A DNA stretch of 64,000 nucleotides from Oxalobacteraceae bacterium UBA4003 (lineage in GTDB: Bacteria; Pseudomonadota; Gammaproteobacteria; Burkholderiales; Burkholderiaceae_D). The translations under genes and the position numbers were made by a program. The DNA lies in the NCBI GenBank assembly GCA_002384815.1, contig DGBN01000035.1:61988-125987 (forward strand), given 5' to 3'. Shown here in pieces: positions 1-8,542 of this stretch (positions are counted from its first letter, which is position 1; the number at the start of each line of letters is the position of its first letter). Under the pieces are notes generated by a model. That model did not search any database. It was not told the DNA's origin and saw nothing but the letters and a program-made list of their open reading frames with translations.

Positions 1-1542
1 TTTGAAACCAGTCAGCGCAACTGGCACAGGATACTGCACACGATACAAGTCGAGACACCGGATCGTTCGATGGATTATCTGCTCAACGGCTGGTTGCTGT
101 ATCAGACCTTGAGTTGTCGTTTCTGGGCCCGCACGGCGTTTTATCAGGCTGGTGGCGCCTACGGTTTCCGTGATCAATTGCAGGATACGCAGGCGCTGGC
201 GATGGTTGCACCGCAACTGGCGCGCGACCAGATTTTGCGTGCATCGTCGCGTCAGTTCCCTGAAGGCGATGTCCAGCATTGGTGGCATCCGCCTAGCGGA
301 CGCGGCGTGCGTACGCATATTTCGGACGACCTGATCTGGTTGCCGTATTGTGCTGCGCATTATGTCGAGGTGAGCGGCGACGAACAGATTTACGACGAAA
401 TGATCCCCTTCCTCGAAGGCGAGCTGCTGCCGCTGGAAAAAGAAGACAATTATTTTGAAGCAAAATTTTCCGATGAAAAAGCCAGCGTCTACGAACATTG
501 CGCACGTGCACTGGATCACAGTCTTCAGGTGGGCAGGCATGGTTTGCCCTTGATGGGCGGCGGCGACTGGAACGACGGCATGAATCGCGTCGGCCATGAA
601 GGCAAGGGCGAAAGCGTCTGGCTGGCCTGGTTCCTGTACGCCACGCTGCTGCGCTTTGCGCCGGTGGCAGAGGCACGCAACGATCATGTACGGGCAACGG
701 CATGGCGCAGGCATGCAGAGAAATTGAAGGCGGCAACCGAGAAGCATGCATGGGACGGTGCATGGTATCGCCGTGCATATTTCGATGACGGTACGCCGCT
801 TGGTTCAGCCAGCAATGCCGAATGTCGTATCGATTCGATCGCGCAAAGCTGGTCGGTGATTTCTGGCGCCGGTGAGCCGCGCCGTGCGCAGCGCGCGATG
901 GAGTCGGTCGATCAATATCTGATCCGCCCAGGTGACGATTTGATTCTGCTGTTCACGCCACCGTTCGACAAGACGCCGCTGGACCCCGGTTACATCAAGG
1001 GTTATCTGCCTGGAGTACGTGAAAACGGCGGGCAGTACACGCATGCTGCGGTATGGAGCCTGATTGCCTATTCAATGATGGGCAAGGGCAGTCAGGCGCA
1101 CGATCTGTTCAAGATGATCAATCCGGCCAATCGCAGCAGTACGCGCACCGGCATGGCTGCCTACAAGGTAGAACCGTATGCAGTGGCAGCCGATATCTAT
1201 GCCGAATCGCCGCATGTACGTCGCGGCGGCTGGACCTGGTATACCGGTGCCGCAGGATGGTTATATCGCGCCGGTGTCGAGTTCATCCTCGGTCTGGAAA
1301 TCAGGGCTGACAAGCTCAGCCTCAATCCCTGTCTGCCGCCGGAATGGCGCAACGCGAAAGTGCATTATCGTTACGGCAGCACACTGTACAACATCAATAT
1401 CGTCAATCCGGATGGCGTCAGCAAAGGCGTGGTACATGTCGAGCTGGACGGCATTGCGGTGTCTGAAAAAGTCGTTGCCATGCTGGACGATGGTGCGACG
1501 CATACGGTTACGATTGTGATGGGACTTGATAAGCTGACATAA
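1..1542 (+). CDS. Cyclic beta-glucan synthase / GH94-type glycosyltransferase, 3' part
   Basis: The reading frame is open from base 1, so this is the C-terminal 513 residues of a larger protein whose start lies outside the window. It resembles the C-terminal GH94 (cellobiose phosphorylase-like) module of NdvB/Cgs-type cyclic beta-1,2-glucan synthases, which make periplasmic glucans. Visible family signatures are the GGGDWNDGMNRVG stretch, with the Asp expected to act as general acid, the preceding GLPLMG, and YxxEPYAVAADIY followed by GGWTWYTGAAGW near the C-terminus. A diverged copy of the last ~30 codons occurs about 1.2 kb downstream (see 2474-2723). The family is clear. That the whole protein is a synthase rather than a stand-alone phosphorylase is inferred from the typical size of the family. 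Confidence 0.85.
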   Translation, partial: FETSQRNWHRILHTIQVETPDRSMDYLLNGWLLYQTLSCRFWARTAFYQAGGAYGFRDQLQDTQALAMVAPQLARDQILRASSRQFPEGDVQHWWHPPSGRGVRTHISDDLIWLPYCAAHYVEVSGDEQIYDEMIPFLEGELLPLEKEDNYFEAKFSDEKASVYEHCARALDHSLQVGRHGLPLMGGGDWNDGMNRVGHEGKGESVWLAWFLYATLLRFAPVAEARNDHVRATAWRRHAEKLKAATEKHAWDGAWYRRAYFDDGTPLGSASNAECRIDSIAQSWSVISGAGEPRRAQRAMESVDQYLIRPGDDLILLFTPPFDKTPLDPGYIKGYLPGVRENGGQYTHAAVWSLIAYSMMGKGSQAHDLFKMINPANRSSTRTGMAAYKVEPYAVAADIYAESPHVRRGGWTWYTGAAGWLYRAGVEFILGLEIRADKLSLNPCLPPEWRNAKVHYRYGSTLYNINIVNPDGVSKGVVHVELDGIAVSEKVVAMLDDGATHTVTIVMGLDKLT

Positions 1543-1819
1543 TTTCTCTGCCTTCGCTGCAGCCGCTGATGCCGGCTGCAGCGTTGTCTTTCATTTCCTA
1601 TTTTACATCTCAGTACTTACGGACAGGAGCTCTGGCGCCCGCATGAGCGTGCGGCGTCAGTGGGGTGCTACGTTCGCTGCTGTGCGGCTGCGCCCAAAAA
1701 TAGTGCTGGCTTGTCAAAAATGGGGTAAATTGAATCAAACGAGACAAAAATAAAAACACAACGACAGCGTCTCCAAGTTCCGCAGGATAGAACCAAGAGC
1801 ATTGATGGGAGACAAGCCG

Positions 1820-2284
1820 ATGATTTATACAAAGACGGAACTGGGCCAAACAGCTTTTCAGAGTCGTTCTGTTGCACTCACGCCGCGGCAGCGCTCGGCA
1901 TTCATCATGTTTGACGGGAAGCGCAGCACCGAGGAGGTGCTCAATGCGACCGCCGGATTGAATGTCACGGCAGAGGATGTGACGCATATGGTGGCTCTGG
2001 GCCTGCTGGTGGCCACCGCCACGCCTGCTGCAGTGCCACAGCAGGTTCTTGCGCCTGCGCCGATCGCCGACGCCCCTTCTACCCAGAGCGAGCAAGCACA
2101 ATATTTAAAGGCCTACCCGATTGCCACACGATTGACGGCGAATCTGGGCCTGCGCGGCTTTCGATTCAACCTGGCGGTGGAAGCAGCAGGCAACCTGGCC
2201 CAACTGAAGGAGCTGGCACCCAAAATCAAGGACGCCGTCGGGCCGGAGAAGTTCAAGGAACTTCAAAGCGCCCTGTACGACTGA
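1820..2284 (+). CDS. Conserved hypothetical protein, 154 aa
   Basis: Soluble protein with no signal peptide or membrane segment. The N-terminal ~70 residues (LTPRQRSAFIMFDGKRSTEEVL...) look like a small helical or winged-helix-like module. A Pro/Ala-rich linker follows (residues ~72-92), then a helical C-terminal domain ending in KFKELQSALYD. ATG 1820 is preferred over the TTG at 1802 and ATG at 1805 because GGGAGA lies about 7 nt upstream. I do not recognise a function. Composition matches neighbouring housekeeping genes, so it is probably a native gene. Confidence 0.7.
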   Translation: MIYTKTELGQTAFQSRSVALTPRQRSAFIMFDGKRSTEEVLNATAGLNVTAEDVTHMVALGLLVATATPAAVPQQVLAPAPIADAPSTQSEQAQYLKAYPIATRLTANLGLRGFRFNLAVEAAGNLAQLKELAPKIKDAVGPEKFKELQSALYD

Positions 2285-2473
2285 GACGTGGCGGCGCGTG
2301 CCACCGATCATGCATTTAAGTATTTAGCTCAGAAAATCTCCTGGCAAGGGAATAGCCAGGTAAAGCCTCCATATCTCTTCCCTTTGCTTTGTTGCGACGC
2401 TCACCATAATGATGCTTCACGTCCCTGTTCCTGCGGAAGCCGTACGCAAACGACAAACGATGAGGATGACATC

Positions 2474-2723
2474 ATGCTGACAGAACGCGAACTTGAAAGC
2501 GCCTATCTGGGCCAATTCATCCCTGTGCACCACCAACCACAATATATTGATGGACCAAAATCGGATGTCGGGCTTCAAGGCTGAGATTAATCATCTTGTT
2601 ATGCCTGGTGCCAAAGTACTGGAACTGGATGGCGTAGTCGTGCCGGATCAGCTTGTCGTCATGTGTAATGACGGTGCGACGCATACAGTCACGGGCGTGA
2701 TGGGACTGGAAGAAGAAGCCTGA
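2474..2723 (+). pseudogene. Chimeric gene remnant: methyltransferase N-terminus joined to glucan synthase tail
   Basis: ATG 2474 follows GAGGAT and opens a frame reading MLTERELESAYLGQFIPVH that stops at 2584. A one-base shift near 2532-2540 restores a second frame reading NILMDQNRMSGFKAEINHLV then PGAKVLEL. Together these look like the start of a Burkholderiales class I SAM-dependent methyltransferase, where a GGGTG SAM loop would be expected next. Instead the frame continues as DGVVVPDQLVVM and DGATHTVTGVMGL, which matches the end of the glucan synthase ending at 1542 (DGIAVSEKVVAM, DGATHTVTIVMGL). The piece therefore appears to be a frameshifted fusion formed at a short GAACTGGATGGC-like homology. 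The methyltransferase assignment rests on memory of the family; the glucan synthase match is directly visible. Confidence 0.65.
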
Positions 2724-2783
2724 ATCAGGCAGGAAGTGTTGCCATAAGAAATAGAATGGCGTGCGCAGTCGGCTCGCTATTTT

Positions 2784-2996
2784 TTATTTCAATGCCAGAG
2801 AGACGACGAACAGCAGGATGCCGATGAACAAGGCGGCACCGATCAGCGCAGCGATCAGGACGTAAAACGGATTGAGTCCAGTGACATCCTTTTCATAATC
2901 CGAACGGCGACGCAATCCGATAAAAGACCAGAAGATGGCTCCCATCGTGGCCAAAAAGGAGGTCTTTTCATGCGATTTCTTGCCTGGTTCCGACAT
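2784..2996 (-). CDS. DUF2970 family small membrane protein
   Basis: 70-residue protein with the layout of the DUF2970 family: a short charged N-terminus, FLATMGAIFWSFIGLRRRSDYEKD, then one C-terminal membrane segment (roughly residues 47-68). Function unknown; such proteins are common as small inner-membrane proteins in Betaproteobacteria. The start was placed at the second of two adjacent ATG codons, 7 nt after AAGGA; the upstream TTG at 3011 overlaps that ribosome binding site and is unlikely. It lies between the remnant at 2474-2723 and hisC, with no clear operon partner. Confidence 0.75.
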   Translation of the reverse strand: MSEPGKKSHEKTSFLATMGAIFWSFIGLRRRSDYEKDVTGLNPFYVLIAALIGAALFIGILLFVVSLALK

Positions 2997-3150
2997 CATT
3001 GTTTCCTTCAAAATTGTCCACTTGCGGCAGTCAATTCCTGCCCGTATCTTTCCTGTTTAACAGCATACAGCCCGTTGAGGCCGGTGGACAGAATCAGATG
3101 CACCTATATTTCCCGTAGCAGATTTTACCTGGCGATCTTGATTGCTTGGG

Positions 3151-4218
3151 TTAATGAGGCGAGGTCAGCAAGGCCAGCGTCTGGATCAGCATTTTGCACT
3201 CGTCCGGATTGCCTATGCTGATACGCAGATACTGGTCGATGCGGGGATGATTGAAGTGGCGCACTATGATGGCACGTTCCCGCAAACCGGTCGCCAGTTG
3301 AGCTGCGGCATACGACTCGTGGCGCGCAAAAATGAAATTGGCATGTGAAGGCAGAACCGAGAAACCGAGCTTTTGCAGCGCAGCCGTCATCTGTGCGCGA
3401 CTGTCTACGATTGCTGCATTCGTCTTCTGGAAATATGCTTCATCGTCGTAGCTGGCGACTGCACCTGCCAGCGCCAGCCTGTCCATCGGGTAGGAATTGA
3501 AACTGTTTTTAACGCGATCCAGCGCTTCGATCAGTTTTGGATGACCCATCGCAAAGCCGACACGCAAACCGGCCAGTGAGCGCGATTTGGAGAAGGTGCG
3601 CACCACCAGCAGATTCGGGTATTTGCGTATCAGCGGAAGCGCCGTTTCACCACCAAAATCGATATACGCTTCGTCGACGACGACGACGGCATTCGGTTGT
3701 TTGATCAACAGCGTCTCAATTGCCGCCAGCGGCGCAAGGATGCCGGTAGGCGCATTCGGATTAGGAAAAATGATGCCGCTACAGGACCGGTTTTCATAGT
3801 CGGCGATATCGATTTCCATCGTCGCATTGAGTGGCACCTCCACGTAATCGATGCCGAACAATCTGGCATAGACCGGGTAAAAGCTGTACGTAATATCGGG
3901 AAACAGCAAAGGCGTCGAATGCTGGAGCAAGGACATGAAGGTAAAGGCCAGTACTTCATCCGAACCATTGCCGATGAAGATTTCATTCGGTTGCACGTCG
4001 TGATAGCGCGCCAATACCTGCTTCAACTCGGACGCATCCGGATCCGGATACAGGCGCAGGGCATCGGCTGTCACTGCATGCACGGCCGCTGTAACGGCGG
4101 GTGATGGAGGATAAGGGTTTTCATTCGTGTTTAGCTTGATCAAGCCAGGCAATTTCGGTTGCTCACCCGGGACATACGGCGTGAGTGTTTGCACAATAGG
4201 GCTCCAGAACTGACTCAT
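3151..4218 (-). CDS. hisC: Histidinol-phosphate aminotransferase
   Basis: 355-residue fold-type I PLP aminotransferase that converts imidazole-acetol phosphate and glutamate to histidinol phosphate in histidine biosynthesis. Family marks are LIKLNTNENPYPPSP near residue 30, GNGSDE, VVDEAYIDFGG and the PLP-lysine segment TFSKSRSLAGLRVGFAMG. The C-terminal RISIGNPDEC is the usual substrate-phosphate-binding Arg region. It stands outside a his operon, between DUF2970 and rsuA, so it may be a secondary copy or an aromatic aminotransferase paralogue of the HisC2 type. Cytoplasmic. Confidence 0.9.
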   Translation of the reverse strand: MSQFWSPIVQTLTPYVPGEQPKLPGLIKLNTNENPYPPSPAVTAAVHAVTADALRLYPDPDASELKQVLARYHDVQPNEIFIGNGSDEVLAFTFMSLLQHSTPLLFPDITYSFYPVYARLFGIDYVEVPLNATMEIDIADYENRSCSGIIFPNPNAPTGILAPLAAIETLLIKQPNAVVVVDEAYIDFGGETALPLIRKYPNLLVVRTFSKSRSLAGLRVGFAMGHPKLIEALDRVKNSFNSYPMDRLALAGAVASYDDEAYFQKTNAAIVDSRAQMTAALQKLGFSVLPSHANFIFARHESYAAAQLATGLRERAIIVRHFNHPRIDQYLRISIGNPDECKMLIQTLALLTSPH

Positions 4219-4417
4219 GACTGCGTTTCCTTTTGATACTTATATTTGTAGATACGCTCATTTTATCGTGCGCAGTCGACAAATAGAAAATTGCGGTTCT
4301 GGAACGAGCGTCAACGAGGTATGTTTTGCTGCGTGTGATGACGTAAAGGCATCTGCCGACAGTGTATTTTCTCCTCTGGTGGCTGATAATTTGCAGCCGT
4401 TCTGGTAGAGTGCGGCC

Positions 4418-5149
4418 ATGAGTAAATTGACCCTAGACCGTATCCTGCAATCGCAGGGTTTCGGTACCCGAAAATATTGCCGCGGCCTGATCGAAGACGG
4501 CGAAGTCAGCATCAATGGCGAAGTTGTCGACAATTTCAAGGCGGCATTCGACACGAGCGATCTCGAATTCACGATCTTCGAGGATGTTTGGCGTTATCGT
4601 GAACACGTCTACATTGTATTGAACAAACCGGCGAATTTTGAATGTTCGCGCAAACCTAGCCACCACCCTGGCGTGCTGACTTTGCTGCCGGAGCAATTTA
4701 CCTGGCGCGATCTGCAGCCGGTAGGCCGGCTGGATCACGATACGACCGGTATGTTGCTGATGTCTGATGATGGCCCCTTCATACACGCGCAATCTTCGCC
4801 GAAACGGCATATTCCCAAGGTATACGTTGCGACTACGCACGATCCGGTGACGCCGGAACTGATTGCGAAATTTCTGGGGGGCGTGCAACTGCACGACGAG
4901 CCTGCGCCATTGGCGGCGCAGACTTGCCGCATGCTGGCCGAACACCAGATCGAAATCGTGCTGGAACAGGGTAAATATCATCAGGTCAAGCGGATGCTCG
5001 CCGCAGCTGGCAATCATTGCTCGGCCTTGAGGCGGACGGCGATAGGTGAGTTGACGCTGGAGTCGCTGGCACTGGAAGAGGGCGAGTGGGCCTATCTGGA
5101 TGCAGACAAGCTGGCCTTGCTGAGACCTTTGGCATCTTCCGCGAGTTGA
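4418..5149 (+). CDS. rsuA: Pseudouridine synthase of the RsuA family
   Basis: 243-residue protein with an N-terminal S4 RNA-binding domain (residues 1-~50, TLDRILQSQGFGTRKYCRGLI) and the RsuA/RluB catalytic motif GRLDHDTTGMLL, with catalytic Asp at residue 106. The RsuA type makes pseudouridine 516 in 16S rRNA. The KYHQVKRMLAAAGNH stretch is the conserved C-terminal motif of the family. RsuA is favoured over RluB, RluE or RluF by length and N-terminal sequence, but the exact target is inferred. Single gene; hisC is divergent upstream. Confidence 0.88.
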   Translation: MSKLTLDRILQSQGFGTRKYCRGLIEDGEVSINGEVVDNFKAAFDTSDLEFTIFEDVWRYREHVYIVLNKPANFECSRKPSHHPGVLTLLPEQFTWRDLQPVGRLDHDTTGMLLMSDDGPFIHAQSSPKRHIPKVYVATTHDPVTPELIAKFLGGVQLHDEPAPLAAQTCRMLAEHQIEIVLEQGKYHQVKRMLAAAGNHCSALRRTAIGELTLESLALEEGEWAYLDADKLALLRPLASSAS

Positions 5150-5241
5150 TAGCAGTTTTTTTCCTCATCTCCTTGCATGAAAACTACAACAATGCTTCCT
5201 ATATGAATTTTTGTGTGCATTTTGTGCACATTCTTGATGTA

Positions 5242-5440
5242 GGGGTATCAGCAGCAATCATTCCATGTATTCCAGGCTGCACCGGAGCAGAGGCCGCGTT
5301 TGCTGATCTACTCGTCGATATCGCTGATCAAGGCGTTGCGTGAAGGTTCGATCGGCATGATCGAATATGCGCCCCTGTTCGGGCGTGCCATCCAGTCGCT
5401 GCCGAACAAGGACAAGGTGCAGCAGCGACTGGTGAACTGA
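5242..5440 (+). pseudogene. Orphan C-terminal coding fragment
   Basis: After an in-frame TAG (5239-5241) this frame stays open to TGA 5438-5440 and reads like real coding sequence, e.g. RPRLLIYSSISLIKALREGS then IGMIEYAPLFGRAIQSLPN and KDKVQQRLVN, with codon use like the neighbouring genes. There is no plausible start with a ribosome binding site. It sits in the only gap between rsuA and ppnN. I read it as the 3' remnant of a deleted gene; the parent family is not recognised. Confidence 0.4.
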
Positions 5441-5448
5441 AACAAAAA

Positions 5449-6819
5449 CTATTTGATGATGCGATAGCAGGGAACGTAAGCCTTGCCTGGCAATTTCATC
5501 CGGTTTTGCGCAACGAACGATGCCAGCAGTGCATCCATCGGCTCCATGATTTCGCGGTCGCCGCTGATTTCAAACAGGCCGTGTTTTTCGATCGAACGTA
5601 TCCCGCTATCCTTGACGTTGCCTGCCACCACGCCGGAAAAAGCGCGTCGCAGATTGGCCGCCAGCAAATGATTTTCCTGGTTCTTGTGCAGGGACAGATT
5701 GCGCATGTTTTCATGTGTAGGAGCAAATGGCTGCTGGAATGCGTGGTCTATCTTCAAGCTCCAGTTGAAGTAATATGCATCGCCCTTGCTTTTGCGGAAC
5801 TCGCGTACCTGAGCGATACCGGCTTGCATCTCCTGCGCTACCCGTTCCGGATCGTCGACAATGACCTGATACAGCTTTTGCGCATCCGGCCCCAGTGTCA
5901 CGCCGATGAACTGGTCGATCTGGCGAAAGTACTCGGCGGAGGCTGCAGGACCGGTAAAGATCAACGGGAAGGGCAGACCGGCGTTGTCCGGATGCAGCAG
6001 GATGCCGAGTATGTAGAGAATTTCTTCCGCCGTGCCGGCGCCACCCGGAAAAACGACGATGCCATGACCGGAACGCACGAACGCTTCCAGACGTTTTTCG
6101 ATATCCGGCATGATGACCAGATCGTTGACGATGGGATTCGGCGCTTCTGCGGCAATGATGCCGGGTTCGGAAATGCCGAGATAGCGTCCGCCAGGAATGC
6201 GTTGCTTGGCGTGACCGATGGTGGCGCCTTTCATCGGCCCCTTCATTGCGCCGGGTCCGCAACCGGTGCAGATATCCATGTCGCGCAAACCGATCTGGTA
6301 ACCGACTTTTTTCGTGTAGTCGTACTCTTCACGGGAAATCGAATGGCCGCCCCAGCACACCACCAGCTTGGGGTTCAGGTTGGGATGCAGCACATTGGCA
6401 TTACGCAAGATATTGAAGACGGAGTCGCTGATTCCGGCCGAGGATTCGAGGTCGAAGGTCGAATTGGACAGGATTTCGTCATGAATATAGAGAATGTCGC
6501 GCAATACCGAAAACAGATGTTCGTGTATTCCCTTGATCATCTTGCCATCGACAAAGGCACTGGCAGGCGCACCCTTGATATCGAGCTTGATGCCGCGCTC
6601 GCGCTGGATGATGTTGATATCGAAGGATTGATAACGCTCCAGCAATTCCTTGCCGTCGTCGGTGTTGCTGCCGCTGTTGAGCACTGCCAGTGCGCAGTTG
6701 CGAAACAGCTGATACAGGCCGCCGTTGCGTGTGTCCAGCAGTCTTTGTACTTCGGCCTTGGAGAGAATGTCGAGGCGGCCTTCGGGTGAGAGTTGTGTAT
6801 CGACTACTTCGTATGCCAT
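5449..6819 (-). CDS. ppnN: Pyrimidine/purine 5'-nucleotide nucleosidase (PpnN/YgdH type)
   Basis: 456-residue protein collinear with E. coli PpnN, which hydrolyses nucleoside monophosphates to base and ribose 5-phosphate and is stimulated by (p)ppGpp. The LOG (lysine decarboxylase-like Rossmann) core shows CTGCGPGAMKG (residues ~185-195) and PGGAGTAEEILY (258-269), the nucleotide-binding and catalytic signature. The N-terminal ~140 residues form the family-specific DUF4478 region, and the C-terminal ~110 residues match the DUF3412 region. A 427-codon open frame lies on the opposite strand and is considered a shadow. Confidence 0.92.
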   Translation of the reverse strand: MAYEVVDTQLSPEGRLDILSKAEVQRLLDTRNGGLYQLFRNCALAVLNSGSNTDDGKELLERYQSFDINIIQRERGIKLDIKGAPASAFVDGKMIKGIHEHLFSVLRDILYIHDEILSNSTFDLESSAGISDSVFNILRNANVLHPNLNPKLVVCWGGHSISREEYDYTKKVGYQIGLRDMDICTGCGPGAMKGPMKGATIGHAKQRIPGGRYLGISEPGIIAAEAPNPIVNDLVIMPDIEKRLEAFVRSGHGIVVFPGGAGTAEEILYILGILLHPDNAGLPFPLIFTGPAASAEYFRQIDQFIGVTLGPDAQKLYQVIVDDPERVAQEMQAGIAQVREFRKSKGDAYYFNWSLKIDHAFQQPFAPTHENMRNLSLHKNQENHLLAANLRRAFSGVVAGNVKDSGIRSIEKHGLFEISGDREIMEPMDALLASFVAQNRMKLPGKAYVPCYRIIK

Positions 6820-7053
6820 GAGTGCTTAATTCCGAATAAGAGTGATCAGGTGCATCATTCTAATGCGCAAACGGGTGCGCCGTCCGGTTGCTGTGTTCCG
6901 TGGGAAGAAGATGCGCAACCGGTGTCCACTGTAAGTGGCGCGGCAGTTGCAATACACGAGCAGGATGAACAAAAGGAAGCGGATGCGATGTTGCGCTCAA
7001 AACCAGGGATGTATCAGCAACTGGCGCCCGGGTCGCAAGGAAAATGCCGCCGG

Positions 7054-7998
7054 CTAGTGCGGTGCAAAACTGAAGGCCGCTTTCAGCGCCTGATATGCCT
7101 TTTGCGCCACCATCGTATGCACGGGTGCCGGGACATTGACGATAACGGCGTACAAATCACCGGCCGGATCGCCGGGTATGCCTTTGCCTTTCAGGCGTAA
7201 TCTGCGACCGGGCATGGAGCCCGACGGAATCGATAGTCGAACCGAACCTTCCGGAGTCGGTACATTGATGGTGGTGCCGATTGTCGCCTGGGCGGAAGTC
7301 AGCGGAATGTCGAAATAGATGTCGCGTCCTTCAACGCGATAGCGACGATGCGGACGTATCATCACCTCCAGATACAGATCGCCGGCCTTGCCTTCACCCA
7401 TGCCGGGAAAGCCCTGGCCGGCCAGGCGCAGGGTTTGTCCGCCGCGTATGCCTTTCGGCACACTGACTTTCAGTGTGCGTTTGGAGACCACGGGCATGCC
7501 GTATTCATCGGTAGCGTAGGTGGGCATTGAAATGCTGCATGCAGTGCCGTGGAAAGTATCTTCCAGATCGATCTGCACTTTTGCATGCTGATCGCTGCCG
7601 TGCACATTGATGCTGCGGTGTCTGGGCGGCGTCGGGTTGGGGCGGCCCATCATTTCATCCAGGATATTGCTGAAATTGTCGTCGCTGCGTTTGGCGGATC
7701 TGGTTTCTGCGCGTGTTTCTTTTTGCGAGTCGAAGCCATAGCTGCGTGCCGTTTGCGGCTGTGTGGCTTCCTTGTGGAGACTGGAGAAGCCTGACATCTG
7801 ATCATATTCCAGACGTTTTTCCGGGTCTTTCAATGCCTTGTAGGCTTCCCCGACTTCCTTGAAGCGGAGTTCGGCATGCACTTCGCGGCTCACGTCAGGG
7901 TGATATTTACGCGCCAGCTTGCGGTATGCGTTCTTAATCACTTCCTGTGTGGCATCGTGCGGCACACCTAGCGTCTGGTAATAATTCTTTGATTTCAT
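7054..7998 (-). CDS. cbpA: Curved DNA-binding protein / DnaJ-class co-chaperone
   Basis: 314-residue type II J-protein. The J domain occupies residues ~4-70 with the HPD tripeptide at 33-35 that stimulates DnaK. A linker follows, then the two beta-sandwich CTD domains (GLRIGGQTLRLAGQGFPGMG-like, with LRLKGKGIPG near the end). There is no zinc finger, which separates it from DnaJ. CbpA proteins bind curved DNA in the nucleoid and act as stress co-chaperones. No cbpM-like modulator gene is adjacent; the 74-residue protein at 8316 is divergent and does not look like CbpM. Confidence 0.88.
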   Translation of the reverse strand: MKSKNYYQTLGVPHDATQEVIKNAYRKLARKYHPDVSREVHAELRFKEVGEAYKALKDPEKRLEYDQMSGFSSLHKEATQPQTARSYGFDSQKETRAETRSAKRSDDNFSNILDEMMGRPNPTPPRHRSINVHGSDQHAKVQIDLEDTFHGTACSISMPTYATDEYGMPVVSKRTLKVSVPKGIRGGQTLRLAGQGFPGMGEGKAGDLYLEVMIRPHRRYRVEGRDIYFDIPLTSAQATIGTTINVPTPEGSVRLSIPSGSMPGRRLRLKGKGIPGDPAGDLYAVIVNVPAPVHTMVAQKAYQALKAAFSFAPH

Positions 7999-8315
7999 TT
8001 ATCAGGTTTAGTCACTATCGGCTGAGCGGATCAATCGTTCCGGGAAATGTTCTGCGCGGAAAATGGTGCTTTCTGCAAGAGCATTCTGACATTACTTCCT
8101 GGCCGTTGAAAGGATGAATAGGACAACTATTGCTTGTCAATTAAGGCAATAGCCGGGGAGAATCGGCGGCTATCCGGCTGCAGCTACTCCTTGATAGTAA
8201 CTTGTGTTGCTCATGTGAAAACAGCAAAGCCACAATTCAGCTATGTAGACACAGCTTTGAAGGGCATACTCTCTACTTCGTTCAATAAACGACACTTTAA
8301 AAGTTGAAAAGATTC
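7999..8315. other. Intergenic region between divergent cbpA and an unknown gene
   Basis: No open frame here reads as coding. It must carry promoters for both flanking genes, but I could not pick clear -35/-10 pairs. The only structure noted is a weak 7-bp inverted repeat, ATAGCCG at 8149-8155 with CGGCTAT at 8167-8173. Confidence 0.5.
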
Positions 8316-8540
8316 ATGACCTACGAAGAATATCTGGATGAAGTGACTACCTTGCTGACTGAAATGTACGAGCTTAGCGATGCCGCCGCGATCAAATACG
8401 TGGTGCGCGCGCAGGCGGGCGATTTTTTCACGCTGCACGATGACGATCCGACCATGCGTACGCAGGAGCGTGCGGTACAGGATGCAAAAACGATTTTCGA
8501 GCAGCGCAATAAATCCAAGCCTGAGATATTCAAGAAATAA
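8316..8540 (+). CDS. Hypothetical protein, 74 aa
   Basis: Small acidic, helical, soluble protein (MTYEEYLDEVTTLLTEMYEL at the start). ATG 8316 is chosen over the TTG at 8304, although the Shine-Dalgarno is weak (AAAAG). Its stop lies 2 nt before the GTG of the methyltransferase gene, so the two are probably co-transcribed and translationally coupled. Function unknown. Confidence 0.6.
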   Translation: MTYEEYLDEVTTLLTEMYELSDAAAIKYVVRAQAGDFFTLHDDDPTMRTQERAVQDAKTIFEQRNKSKPEIFKK

Positions 8541-8542
8541 TC

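Noticed and set aside
5506..6789. 427-codon open frame on the plus strand opposite ppnN
   Set aside because: It lies fully antisense to a clearly identified gene and its translation has no recognisable domain; typical shadow of GC-biased codon use.
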